64,000 nt of DNA from Acidobacteriota bacterium. Lineage in GTDB: Bacteria; Acidobacteriota; Terriglobia; Bryobacterales; Bryobacteraceae. This document shows positions 1 through 7,979 of this stretch, piece by piece. Each line of letters starts with the position of its first letter. Position 1 is the first letter of the stretch. The notes beneath the pieces are model-generated. The model ran no database searches. It was not told the DNA's origin and saw nothing but the letters and a program-made list of their open reading frames with translations. Where the stretch lies: contig CANIVU010000027.1 of assembly GCA_947470805.1 (NCBI GenBank), forward strand, positions 1 to 64,000. The letters are read 5' to 3'. The position numbers were made by a program, and so were the translations under genes.

Positions 1-1
1 C

Positions 2-37
2 CAGGAGGAGGATCAGAGCGAGCTGCGGCACGTTTAG
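2..37 (+). CDS. Possible 3' end of a gene that starts before the window
   Basis: Frame 2 from the left edge reads eleven charged codons (QEEDQSELRHV) and then TAG at 35-37, which looks like an ordinary protein C-terminus. No other support exists, because the rest would lie outside the window. Positions 38-215, between this stop and the next start codon, show no gene and no clear promoter. Confidence 0.25.
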   Translation, partial: QEEDQSELRHV

Positions 38-215
38 AGATTTACCTATTTCGGAGCCTGGGGAGGCATGAACAAATTTTAGCAGTTTGGTTGTAGGGGG
101 ATGTCGAAAATGGCTGGGGCGGCTACGACTCCATGCGTTCTGTGGGCTGAATTGAAACCGCCAAGGGTATGATTGGGGTAATGAATGGAGCGCCCTTGCA
201 CCAGCGACTTCGCGT

Positions 216-1097
216 ATGAGCCGTTCGCCCGCAAGCCTCGCGGCACTTGGGGACATTTTGCTGAGTGGGCGGAGTCCGGCGTGGCGGGAAGTCCGGCGGC
301 TGGTGGCGTTGTCGGCACCGACGGCGGCGAATGTTCTGATTCTTGGGGGGCCGGGGACAGGGAGAGAGTACGTGGCGCAGGCGGTCCACGCGCTGAGTCC
401 GCGACGGGAGGCTCCGTACCTGACGCTTGCATGCGGAGCGCTTTCGAGCTCCGAGTGGGAACGCGCGCTGTTTGGGGCAGGGAAGCTATTGGCGAAGGCG
501 CAGCAGGGGACGTTGTTCCTGGATGAAGTTGGCGCGATTGGATTGGAGATCCAAAAGCAGTTGACGCCGGCTGTTTTGGGGGACGTGCGGTTGGTGCTGG
601 CGGCCGAGGGGCCGTTGGGCGTAGTGATGCGGGAGCAGCGATTCGGCAGCGAACTCTTCCGGCGATTGCGGCTGTTTCCGATTCCGGTGCCGGAGTTGGC
701 GCAGTATCCCGAGATGTTGCCGGAGTTGGTGCGGGAGTTGGTGCTTTTTCACTCGAAGAAGTCGAATAAGAACATCGACCGGATTCCGCCGGAAACGCTA
801 CGCGCGATGGCGGCGTGGGACTGGCCAGGGAATCTGCCGGAACTGGAGTCGTTCGTACAGCGGGCGGTGAAGCAGTCGACGGGACGGACGCTGATGGCGC
901 CGGTGGGGGAGTTGGCCGCGCCCGCGACGGCTCCGGTTGGCCGGAGCACTTTGGAAGAGGTCCAGCGGGAGCACATTTTGCGGGTGCTGCGTGAGTGCGG
1001 CGGAGTGGTGAAGAAAGCGGCGGCCGAACTGGGTGTGCCGCGGACGACGTTGAACGCGCGGATCAAGAAACTGGCGATCCGGCGCGGAGAATTCTAG
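216..1097 (+). CDS. Degenerate sigma-54-activator-like AAA+ protein with Fis-type HTH
   Basis: A 293-residue protein made of an AAA+ core of the NtrC family (about residues 20-225) and a C-terminal Fis-type helix-turn-helix (about 246-289); there is no N-terminal receiver or sensor domain. The Walker A region is present at residues 44-50 but reads GGPGTGR, with arginine where the nucleotide-binding lysine should be. Walker B (TLFLDEVG, about 99-106) is good. The segment between LFG and Walker B, which in true activators carries the GAFTGA sigma-54 contact loop, is almost entirely deleted. From family knowledge such a protein should not remodel sigma-54 holoenzyme, so it is more likely a DNA-binding regulator that lost the activator function. 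It converges on the KaiC-like gene and shares a CTAG with it: both TAG stops use the same four bases, 1094-1097. Confidence 0.8.
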   Translation: MSRSPASLAALGDILLSGRSPAWREVRRLVALSAPTAANVLILGGPGTGREYVAQAVHALSPRREAPYLTLACGALSSSEWERALFGAGKLLAKAQQGTLFLDEVGAIGLEIQKQLTPAVLGDVRLVLAAEGPLGVVMREQRFGSELFRRLRLFPIPVPELAQYPEMLPELVRELVLFHSKKSNKNIDRIPPETLRAMAAWDWPGNLPELESFVQRAVKQSTGRTLMAPVGELAAPATAPVGRSTLEEVQREHILRVLRECGGVVKKAAAELGVPRTTLNARIKKLAIRRGEF

Positions 1098-2572
1098 GGG
1101 GCCGTTTTCAGACGGCTGGTGTGCGCGGGCGTCCCGGTGGTGAGCTGATCGTATTGGGACAGGCACTCGCCGAGAACGATTCCCTGGGGAGTGATTTCGT
1201 ATTCACGAATCTGCTTGCTGTGATTGCCCCGCCGCATCTTGACCACCATGATGACCTTCCGCAGTTCGCCTTCGATTTCGACGTAGCGCATGCGGATGAT
1301 GTCGTCGGTGAGGAAGGAGATGGAGTAGGTGCTGAAGTGGGATTCGGCGCCGGCCTCCTGCATTTCGACAGTACTGATAATGGTGACGCCGAGCCCGGTG
1401 AGGGCGTAGATCATGCGGTAGAGCGACTCCCGGAAGTCGGCACGGAAACCGGGGGAGAGGGCCATTTCGAAGCCGGCGAGCGAATCGATGACGAGGCGGC
1501 GGGCGCCGGTTTTGGCGACGGCGTCGAGGATGCCCTGCATGGACTCGTCGACCGAGAGGTCGAGCGGGCGCAGATAGATGATCGACAGCATGCCGCTTGC
1601 ATTGGGGGCTTGTAGATCGTGGCCGAAGGCGGCCGCCCGTTGGACATAGTCATCGGGGCGCTCCTCAAACAGAGCGACGATGCCGGGTTCCCCGTTGCGT
1701 AATCCTTCGGCGATGAACTGGGTGGCCAAGAGCGACTTGCCGGTGCCGGAGGAGCCGGCAACGAGGAGGCTATCGCCTTCGATGATGCCGCCTCCGAGCA
1801 TTTCGTCAAGAGCCGGGATACCGACGGAAAGGCGGCGGTTACTGGCGGATTTACGGGGTTTGGCGCTGAGGCCAAGGGTGCGTGAGAAGGCCTGGATCCC
1901 GTCGTTGGTAATGCGGAACGTGTGGAGGCCGGGGACGCTGGTCTGGCCGCGGAGCTTCATGATTTGGATCTTGCGGACAACCGAGTTGCGCTCCACCACC
2001 TGGTAGAGCCAAAACAGCCCGTCGGCGACGGTGAAGACCGGATTGTCGCGGAGTTCGGATTCGGCATATTCGCCGATGAGGAAGGTGGTGGCTTCCCAAC
2101 TGGTGAGCAGCAAGCCGAGGTTCTGGATGAAGACCTGGATCTCCATTTCCCCTTCGACGGCGCGGCGGATGACGGTGCGGAAGGAGTCAACGATGACGAT
2201 GGCGGGGCTGGCGAGCGCGACTTCCTGCGCGATCCGCTCCAGCACGCCTTCCAGTCCGCGGTCCACGAGGATTTCGCTCAGGTTGATAAAGCGGACGGCG
2301 GCGTTGAGCTTCGTTAGATCGAAGAAAGAGTATTGCTGCTGGTAGCGCAGCATTTTGATGGAAGGTTCCCCGAGGACGGTGAAATAGAGCGCGGGGTGTT
2401 CGGGCGTCGCGTTGGCGAAGGCGAACTGGTGGGCGAGCGTGGTCTTGCCGCATCCCGGCGAGCCCGCGATGATGTTGAAGGAGAATTCCGGGATACCGCC
2501 GCCGAGTATCTCGTCGAGCCCTTCCACCCCAGTCGGCAGCTTCCGGATCTTAACTTTCTCTTGAGGAATCAT
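1094..2572 (-). CDS. KaiC-like double-domain ATPase
   Basis: A 492-residue RecA-fold protein with two KaiC domains in tandem. The first has Walker A GSPGCGKTT at residues 37-45 and Walker B AIVIVDS near 124-130. The second has Walker A GSSGTGKS at 273-280 and the paired catalytic glutamates typical of KaiC (FEE, 302-304). In the first domain the equivalent position reads VLGE, so only one glutamate is kept. The C-terminal part carries the KaiC-family ADDIIRMRY-like strand and basic KMRRGNHS loop. ATG at 2572 is chosen because the upstream extension is unrelated in composition and a purine-rich AAAGAAAG precedes the ATG. It overlaps the end of the 150-codon gene before it by 23 bp, so the two are an operon. 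KaiA and KaiB are absent here. Outside cyanobacteria such proteins are usually signalling ATPases; a clock role is not implied. Confidence 0.9.
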   Translation of the reverse strand: MIPQEKVKIRKLPTGVEGLDEILGGGIPEFSFNIIAGSPGCGKTTLAHQFAFANATPEHPALYFTVLGEPSIKMLRYQQQYSFFDLTKLNAAVRFINLSEILVDRGLEGVLERIAQEVALASPAIVIVDSFRTVIRRAVEGEMEIQVFIQNLGLLLTSWEATTFLIGEYAESELRDNPVFTVADGLFWLYQVVERNSVVRKIQIMKLRGQTSVPGLHTFRITNDGIQAFSRTLGLSAKPRKSASNRRLSVGIPALDEMLGGGIIEGDSLLVAGSSGTGKSLLATQFIAEGLRNGEPGIVALFEERPDDYVQRAAAFGHDLQAPNASGMLSIIYLRPLDLSVDESMQGILDAVAKTGARRLVIDSLAGFEMALSPGFRADFRESLYRMIYALTGLGVTIISTVEMQEAGAESHFSTYSISFLTDDIIRMRYVEIEGELRKVIMVVKMRRGNHSKQIREYEITPQGIVLGECLSQYDQLTTGTPAHTSRLKTAP

Positions 2573-3002
2573 ACGTTCTTTCTTTCGCGAACTCTGTGGT
2601 GGACACGGCGAAATCCGGCCACACATTGACGACCACGGTGAGGACCAAGCCACTGCCGACGAAGGCCGTAAGGAGGGAGAAAAACTGTGTGAGCAGAATG
2701 GTCTCCGCTTCGATGGCCACCGCTGGTTCGGGAGTGGCCGCGGCGGATTCCACCAGACCATCGGCGGTGACATGGAAAGAGTCGAGTGCCGGCGCCTGCG
2801 GTTTCGCGATGACCAGTGCGCGTTCCATCAGGGACCGGTATCCCATCGTCCCCACCAGTTTGCACAGCGGGACGCGGAGTTTCTCATCGACCCGGAACGC
2901 CGACGTCTTTTTGCCCGAAACGTGCCGTTTTAAAGCCGTTTCGTGGGCGAGCAGGCGACGGGCCAGGTCTTGAATCTCCGGGCTGGGAGGGACGCGGCTC
3001 AT
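2550..3002 (-). CDS. Small membrane protein, operon partner of the KaiC-like ATPase
   Basis: A 150-residue protein I do not recognise. Residues 1-65 are charged, probably helical and soluble (rich in Arg, Lys and Glu); residues 66-100 are Ala/Pro/Glu-rich; residues about 103-127 form one strong hydrophobic segment that could cross the membrane; a polar tail follows. It starts with ATG and its last 23 bp overlap the start of the KaiC-like gene, so translation is probably coupled. The likely job, inferred only from context, is to bring the KaiC-like ATPase to the membrane or pass a signal to it. Two copies of GTGTAGAC (minus-strand reading) sit upstream at 3043-3050 and 3093-3100. Confidence 0.7.
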   Translation of the reverse strand: MSRVPPSPEIQDLARRLLAHETALKRHVSGKKTSAFRVDEKLRVPLCKLVGTMGYRSLMERALVIAKPQAPALDSFHVTADGLVESAAATPEPAVAIEAETILLTQFFSLLTAFVGSGLVLTVVVNVWPDFAVSTTEFAKERTYDSSRES

Positions 3003-3121
3003 GGCTTGCAGCCGAAACAGGCAAGCCTGGATGGGGGAAGCGGTCTACACAAGGAACACTTCCTTTCAACTCCACGCGTCAGCGTAGCTTCAGTCTACAC
3101 CCTGGGAGCCGGAGTAGGACG

Positions 3122-3159
3122 AAAAAAGCCGCCCGCGGGGAGGATCCCCGGGGGCGGCT
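3122..3159 (-). terminator. Rho-independent terminator of the TonB receptor gene
   Basis: Read on the minus strand, a GC-rich hairpin (arms AGCCGCCCCCGGGG and CCCCGCGGGCGGCT-like, loop ATCCT) is followed at once by six T residues. It begins about 28 bp after the stop codon of the receptor gene that ends at 3187, so it fits as that gene's terminator. The interval 3003-3186 otherwise holds the presumed promoter of the KaiC operon. Confidence 0.85.
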
Positions 3160-3186
3160 CTTTGTTTGCGAGAGTTGCGTTCGTGG

Positions 3187-6100
3187 TTAGAACACAAACT
3201 TGGCGCCGAGCTGGATGACGCGGGTGGTGGTCCCGCGCACGCCGCCGCCGATCATGCCGAACGTCTGCGAGCGGATACCCAAGTCCAGCGAAGCGACGTC
3301 GGGGTTGTAGTGGTTAAAGAGGTTGAAGACCTCCGTGCGGAACTCGAAGTAGCGGTTTTCGCCGATCGAGAAACGCTTGTTGGCCGAGAAGTCCATGTTC
3401 ACGAGACCGGGGAGACGCACCGCGTTGGTGCGGGGCGCGGTGCCGAAGCGGCCGTAGAAGAGGTTCAACTTCGTGGCCGGGTCCGTGTAGATGGTGAATG
3501 CGTCGGTATTGAACCAGCGCTTCCAGGTGCGGGCCGAACCGGAGAGGTTCGGTTCCTGGCCGGGGACGACGTCCGGACGCGAGCCAACACCGGTGCCGGT
3601 GGTGTCCACGCCGTAGCTGATCGGGGCGCCGAAGCCGGAGGCCGCGGTGACGATGGTGGAAACCTGCCAGCCCTTCACAACGTAGGCCAGTGCGCCGGGC
3701 TTACCCTTCATGAAGGGCAGTTCGTACAGCACCGTGTTGACGGAGCGGAACGGCTGGTCGAAACCAGCGATGGAGCGTTCGCCCTTGAGGTTGTAGAGAT
3801 CCTGCACGCTGCCGATGTAGTTGCCGCCGCCCACCTGGCCACCGATGTCGGTGGGGCCGGTGTAGGCGCGGGAGGCGGTGAAGGCGGCGAGCACGGTGAT
3901 GCCCGATGCCATGCGGCGTTCCACTTTGAGCTGGAAGGCGTTGTAGGTGGAGTTGCCGATGGCCTTATCGCCGGTCACCGCGCGCTGGAACAGTTGGTTC
4001 GGGCGGCGCGAATTGAGCGACGGCGTACCGGCGACGCGCGGGTCGAGGATCTGCACGGGACGATTCAAATCGCCGAGGGTGGCGACGAGTCGGGTGCCCT
4101 TGGAACCGACGTAGCCGGCGTCAATGACGAAGCCGCCCCAGATCTTCTTCTGCACGTTCAGGTTCCATTGCTGGATGTAGCTGTCGCGCATATTCTGATC
4201 GTTGGAGACGGCGAAGTTAAACGCGCCCGTCGTGGCGGAGCCGGCGAAGGGGTTGTTGAAGAACAGGTTCGGCGAGCCGGCGATGTTGCCGGCAACGCTG
4301 GCGCCGGCCGTAGCCTGCGCGCCTTCAGCCATGGCGAAAATGGCGTTGGAGATCTGCGGCGTATAGTACATGCCGTAGCCGCCACGAACGACCATGTCCT
4401 TGGAGAAAGCGGGCTGGTAGGCGAAGCCGAGGCGCGGGCTCCAGTTGTTCTTATCCGACTGCAGCAGGCCGCGGCCGTACTTGGAGGACTTCGGGTCGGC
4501 AAAACCGGTGACCTGCAGACCGTTCTGCTCGATGTTGACGAATCGGTCGTCGCTCTGCACCATCTTGCCGAAGTAGTCGTAACGGACGCCGATGTTCAGC
4601 GTGAAGCGCTGGGAGATCTTGAAGTCGTCGTTGAAGTAGTAAGCCTGCCAGAAGTTGGCGAGGTCGGTAATGGTAACGGCGGGGTTCAAGCTGGCCGAAC
4701 GGACGTAGCCGAGCATGAAGTCAGCCATGGACGAACCGGTGTAGGTGCCGTCAAAGGTGAACGCGCCGCGGGGGTCGCGAGCCTGGTTGAAGGTAACCAG
4801 ACGGCGGGCAATGTCGGCGCCGAACTTCATGAAGTGGCGGCCCTTCTGCCAGCTCAAGTTGTCGACGAACTGGTAGATGCCGTTGGAGCGTTCACGCGGC
4901 CCGATGGTGCGCTGCAGCCCGAAGACGGAGAATCCGCCGTCGTTGCCGGAGATGTTGACCACAGGCGGGCCGAAGAACTTGGGGTCCTTGGACACGAGCG
5001 GCAGGTTCATCTTGTTGGCGACGTCGTAGTTGGCGAGACCGGTGGTGCCGAAGGTCTCGTTTTCGTAGAAGTTATGGTAGCCGCCGCGCAGATCGTTGAC
5101 GATGGACGACGAAATGGTGCGGGTATAGCCGAGCGAGAGGTTCTTGGTGCGGCCCAGGTTGTCGCGCTGATCGAAGCCCCAGTAGGGAACGCCGGCTTCA
5201 AACGTGTCGTTGAAGACGAAGCGGCCGAATACGGAGTCCTTCGGCGAGAACTGGTGATCGATGCGGGCGTTGTAGCTATCCTGCTTGGACACGGCCGAGA
5301 CGGGGTTGTTGATGTAGTTCAGGGTCCCGTTGGAGGTGTTGGGCAGGGGGGTGAAGCCGATGAACGTCGCTGCCTGGGCGCTGATGGCCGATTTCGGGAC
5401 GATGTTGTTGGCGATGGGCACGTTCTGCGGGTCGCGGAGAACGATCAACTGACCGGTGCGGGAGTTGACGAGTTTGGAGAAGTTGCCGTCGCGGAATTCC
5501 TGCGTGGGGACCGTGCGGTACCCGGCGACAGCGCCCTGGGCGTTGCGGCCGGCTTCCCAGTTGAAGAAGAAGAACGTCTTGTCCTTGCCGTTGTAGAGCT
5601 TCGGGAAGACCACCGGGCCGCCGATGTTGCCGCCGAACTGGTTGCGGTTCAGGCGGGGGCTGGCGAGCGAGGTGCCGCCGATGGCGTCATAGGTCTGGGT
5701 CAAGGCGTCGTTGCGGTTGAATTCCCACAGGGTGCCGTGGAACTGGTTGCCGCCGCGCTTGGTCAACATATTGATATGGCCGCCCGGCGCGCCGCCGGAT
5801 TCGGCGGAGTAGTTGGACGTTTCCACCTTGAACTCGGCGAGCGAGTCGACGGAGGGGGAGAAAGAGTAGGTCATGGCGTCGTAGTCCATGACTTCGATTC
5901 CGTCGAGGAAGAAGCGGTTGGCCGTGTCGCGGGAACCGTTGGCAGAGAAGCCGGTGGAGCCGAAGGAGCTGTCTTGCTGGCCGATGGAACCACGGCCACG
6001 GCGGACGGTGATGGAGCCGGGGGTGCCGGCCTGGGCGCCCGGGATCAACTGGGCCAACTGAATAAAGTTGCGGCCGTTGAGCGGGATGGCGACGATCTTC

Positions 6101-6522
6101 TGCGAATCGATGACCGAGCCGACGGTGGCATTTTCGGTCTGGAGGATGGCGCCGGAGGCGGTAACCTCGATGGATTCGGAGACGGAGCCGACTTTAATTT
6201 GGATATCCACGCGGGCGGTAACACCGACCTGGAGTGCTAAGTTGGCGACGCGGCCGGATTGGAAACCCTCTTTCGTGGTTTCGATGGTGTAGCCACCGGC
6301 GGTCAAGAAGGGGATGGTGTAGCTGCCCGCATCGTTGGTGGTGGTTTCACGGACTGAGTTGGTGGAAGCGCTGGTGGCTTTCACCTTAACGGCGGCAACG
6401 GGCGCGCCGGAGGGGTCAGTTACGATTCCGGTTAAGGTAGCCGTGGTTTGCTGGGCCCACATGGGAGTGGTCATAGCAAGGACCAAGGAGAATGCGTGCA
6501 ACTTGGTAAACGCAGTTTTCAT
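3187..6522 (-). CDS. TonB-dependent receptor, Oar-like, with carboxypeptidase-regulatory-like domain
   Basis: A 1,111-residue outer-membrane protein. Residues 1-23 form a signal peptide ending in MWA. Residues about 27-110 are a CarboxypepD-reg-like beta-sandwich (TGIVTDPSGAPV and GSYTIPFL are typical). A TonB plug follows (about 115-240, with the IPLNGRNFIQL signature common to this acidobacterial group), and the rest is a large beta-barrel ending in phenylalanine, as expected for insertion by the BAM complex. Related proteins are expanded in soil Acidobacteria and are thought to import large substrates or act in surface functions; the substrate cannot be told from sequence. The start is the ATG at 6522, followed by a convincing signal peptide. 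It has its own terminator. The divergent gene at 6680 is a membrane regulator-like protein of a kind that I associate with such receptors, so a functional link is possible. Confidence 0.92.
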   Translation of the reverse strand: MKTAFTKLHAFSLVLAMTTPMWAQQTTATLTGIVTDPSGAPVAAVKVKATSASTNSVRETTTNDAGSYTIPFLTAGGYTIETTKEGFQSGRVANLALQVGVTARVDIQIKVGSVSESIEVTASGAILQTENATVGSVIDSQKIVAIPLNGRNFIQLAQLIPGAQAGTPGSITVRRGRGSIGQQDSSFGSTGFSANGSRDTANRFFLDGIEVMDYDAMTYSFSPSVDSLAEFKVETSNYSAESGGAPGGHINMLTKRGGNQFHGTLWEFNRNDALTQTYDAIGGTSLASPRLNRNQFGGNIGGPVVFPKLYNGKDKTFFFFNWEAGRNAQGAVAGYRTVPTQEFRDGNFSKLVNSRTGQLIVLRDPQNVPIANNIVPKSAISAQAATFIGFTPLPNTSNGTLNYINNPVSAVSKQDSYNARIDHQFSPKDSVFGRFVFNDTFEAGVPYWGFDQRDNLGRTKNLSLGYTRTISSSIVNDLRGGYHNFYENETFGTTGLANYDVANKMNLPLVSKDPKFFGPPVVNISGNDGGFSVFGLQRTIGPRERSNGIYQFVDNLSWQKGRHFMKFGADIARRLVTFNQARDPRGAFTFDGTYTGSSMADFMLGYVRSASLNPAVTITDLANFWQAYYFNDDFKISQRFTLNIGVRYDYFGKMVQSDDRFVNIEQNGLQVTGFADPKSSKYGRGLLQSDKNNWSPRLGFAYQPAFSKDMVVRGGYGMYYTPQISNAIFAMAEGAQATAGASVAGNIAGSPNLFFNNPFAGSATTGAFNFAVSNDQNMRDSYIQQWNLNVQKKIWGGFVIDAGYVGSKGTRLVATLGDLNRPVQILDPRVAGTPSLNSRRPNQLFQRAVTGDKAIGNSTYNAFQLKVERRMASGITVLAAFTASRAYTGPTDIGGQVGGGNYIGSVQDLYNLKGERSIAGFDQPFRSVNTVLYELPFMKGKPGALAYVVKGWQVSTIVTAASGFGAPISYGVDTTGTGVGSRPDVVPGQEPNLSGSARTWKRWFNTDAFTIYTDPATKLNLFYGRFGTAPRTNAVRLPGLVNMDFSANKRFSIGENRYFEFRTEVFNLFNHYNPDVASLDLGIRSQTFGMIGGGVRGTTTRVIQLGAKFVF

Positions 6523-6679
6523 GTATTCGACATCCTGAAGAACGAGATTCCACTAGTTTGAGGTGCTTATTCCGGTTTCGCTAGGAACTTGGTGTATCGT
6601 CCTTTGTTGTTAACAGCTTAAGGGGACGTACAGTACGGGGTATTGGACCGGTAAAAACTGCGTTAGACTCGGGGTAGTG

Positions 6680-7942
6680 ATGAAGTCGCGTGTGGAGGCC
6701 ATTGACGAAGCCCGGATTCCGGATGCCGAGGTGAGTCGGCAGTTGGATCGTTTGCTGGAGAGCGAGATGTTCAAGGCCAGCAAGCGGAGCCGGACGTTCC
6801 TGGTTTACGTGGTGAACCAGCGAATGGCTGGGCAGGTTGATAATCTTCGGGAGAAGGTGATCGGGGTAGAGGCGTTCGGGCGGTCGAGCGGGTACGATAC
6901 CACCGAGGATCCGGTGGTTCGGATTACGGCTGGGGAGGTGCGGAAGCGGCTGGCGCAGTACTACCAGGACCCGGACCGGGGTGGAGAACTGCGAATTGAG
7001 CTTCTGCCGGGGAGTTATGTGCCGGAGTTCCACCGGCCGGTGGTGGCTGTTCCGGTGCCCGATTCGGAGCCGGATTTCGTGGTGGCGGACGTGGTGGCGC
7101 GACCGCGGCGTGGGTGGATGGTTGGTGTCGCCTTGGCGCTGTTGGCCGTGGCGGCGGTGTGGGTGGCGCGGAACGGCGTGGGGGCTGCATCGCCGTTTGA
7201 ACGGTTCTGGGAACCGACGCTGAGCGGGCCGGGACCGGTGCTGCTTTCGGTTGGGCAGGGCCGTGTGTACTCGCTACGGAAGGATTTAGCGAATGCGGCG
7301 GAGGCGGATCTGGATCCGAGCCATTCCGGAGTTCCGGCGCACGCGCTGTCGAAGGATTTTCCGGTGACCGCGAAAGACATTTTGCCCTCCTGGGATCGCT
7401 ATGTGCCGCTGGGTGATGCTATGAGCATGACGGCGACGGCTGTTTTCCTGCGCGAGCGGCGCAAGGAGTACCGGCTGCGCGGGAGCGGAACGACGACGCT
7501 CGCCGACCTGCGTGAGGGCGCGGCGGTGCTGTTTGGCGCGTTCAGTAACGACTGGACGCTGCGGATCAACAAAGATCTGCGGTTCCAGGTGGCGATCGGC
7601 CCCGACGGCTGGCGATACATTGAGGACAGGCAGAACCCGGCATCCCGGGTTTGGCGGGGCAACCAGGTGAACGCGCCGTTGGACGTTGAGTTTACTGACT
7701 ATGCGGTGCTGACCCGCGTATTTGACAACACGACGGGACACCCGGTGATGAGTGTGGGAGGGATCACGCACCTTGGCACCAGGGCGGGCGGGGAGTTTTT
7801 GCTGTCCGAGGAGAAGTTGAACGAGGCGTTACATTTGGCGCCGGCGGGTTGGGAGAAGAAGAATCTGCAAATCGTGGTGTCCACCAAAGTGATTGGGGCG
7901 AGCGCTAGCCCGCCCCAATTCCTGGCATTGCACGTTTGGTAA
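6680..7942 (+). CDS. Membrane-anchored regulator-like protein with cytoplasmic N-terminal domain
   Basis: About 420 residues in three parts. The N-terminal 120 residues contain a conserved domain with REKVIGVEAFGR, a DPVVRI segment and a closing GSYVPEF motif, which resembles the N-terminal module seen in front of kinase, cyclase and TPR proteins in Acidobacteria and Rhizobiales. A transmembrane helix follows at residues about 147-164, and then a 250-residue domain, probably outside the cytoplasm, that I do not recognise. This is the layout of a one-pass sensor. ATG at 6680 is preferred over the GTG one codon before it. The gene is divergent from the intact TonB receptor; the 150-bp shared upstream region includes an 11-bp palindrome, CGTACAGTACG, at 6627-6637. 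Its product may sense a compound handled by the receptor, which is inference from position. Confidence 0.7.
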   Translation: MKSRVEAIDEARIPDAEVSRQLDRLLESEMFKASKRSRTFLVYVVNQRMAGQVDNLREKVIGVEAFGRSSGYDTTEDPVVRITAGEVRKRLAQYYQDPDRGGELRIELLPGSYVPEFHRPVVAVPVPDSEPDFVVADVVARPRRGWMVGVALALLAVAAVWVARNGVGAASPFERFWEPTLSGPGPVLLSVGQGRVYSLRKDLANAAEADLDPSHSGVPAHALSKDFPVTAKDILPSWDRYVPLGDAMSMTATAVFLRERRKEYRLRGSGTTTLADLREGAAVLFGAFSNDWTLRINKDLRFQVAIGPDGWRYIEDRQNPASRVWRGNQVNAPLDVEFTDYAVLTRVFDNTTGHPVMSVGGITHLGTRAGGEFLLSEEKLNEALHLAPAGWEKKNLQIVVSTKVIGASASPPQFLALHVW

Positions 7943-7973
7943 CCGTAAATTGGTGCCAGGCACCAATTTACGG
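7943..7973. repeat. Perfect 15-bp inverted repeat with a 1-base centre
   Basis: The arms CCGTAAATTGGTGCC and GGCACCAATTTACGG flank a single A. The element begins one base after the TAA of the preceding + strand gene and ends six bases before the stop of the - strand receptor fragment, so it fills the gap between two convergent genes. No T-run follows on either strand. Its core GGTGCC-GGCACC occurs again at 52213-52225. Confidence 0.85.
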
Positions 7974-7979
7974 GCTGGG

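Noticed and set aside
185..199. Sigma-54 promoter before the activator-like gene
   Set aside because: GG and GC elements are separated by nine bases instead of ten, and the downstream distance to the start codon is too short.
3166..6240. A 1,024-codon open frame on the + strand opposite the TonB receptor
   Set aside because: It is rich in Gly, Ala, Val, Glu and Arg in the pattern expected from the reverse strand of a GC-rich gene; the opposite frame has signal peptide and domain signatures. Similar long antisense frames at 11735-14080, 36075-37904 and 22450-23688 were rejected for the same reason.
7943..7973. Bidirectional rho-independent terminator
   Set aside because: The hairpin is strong, but neither strand has the following T-run; kept only as a repeat. 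The same holds for 35064-35098.
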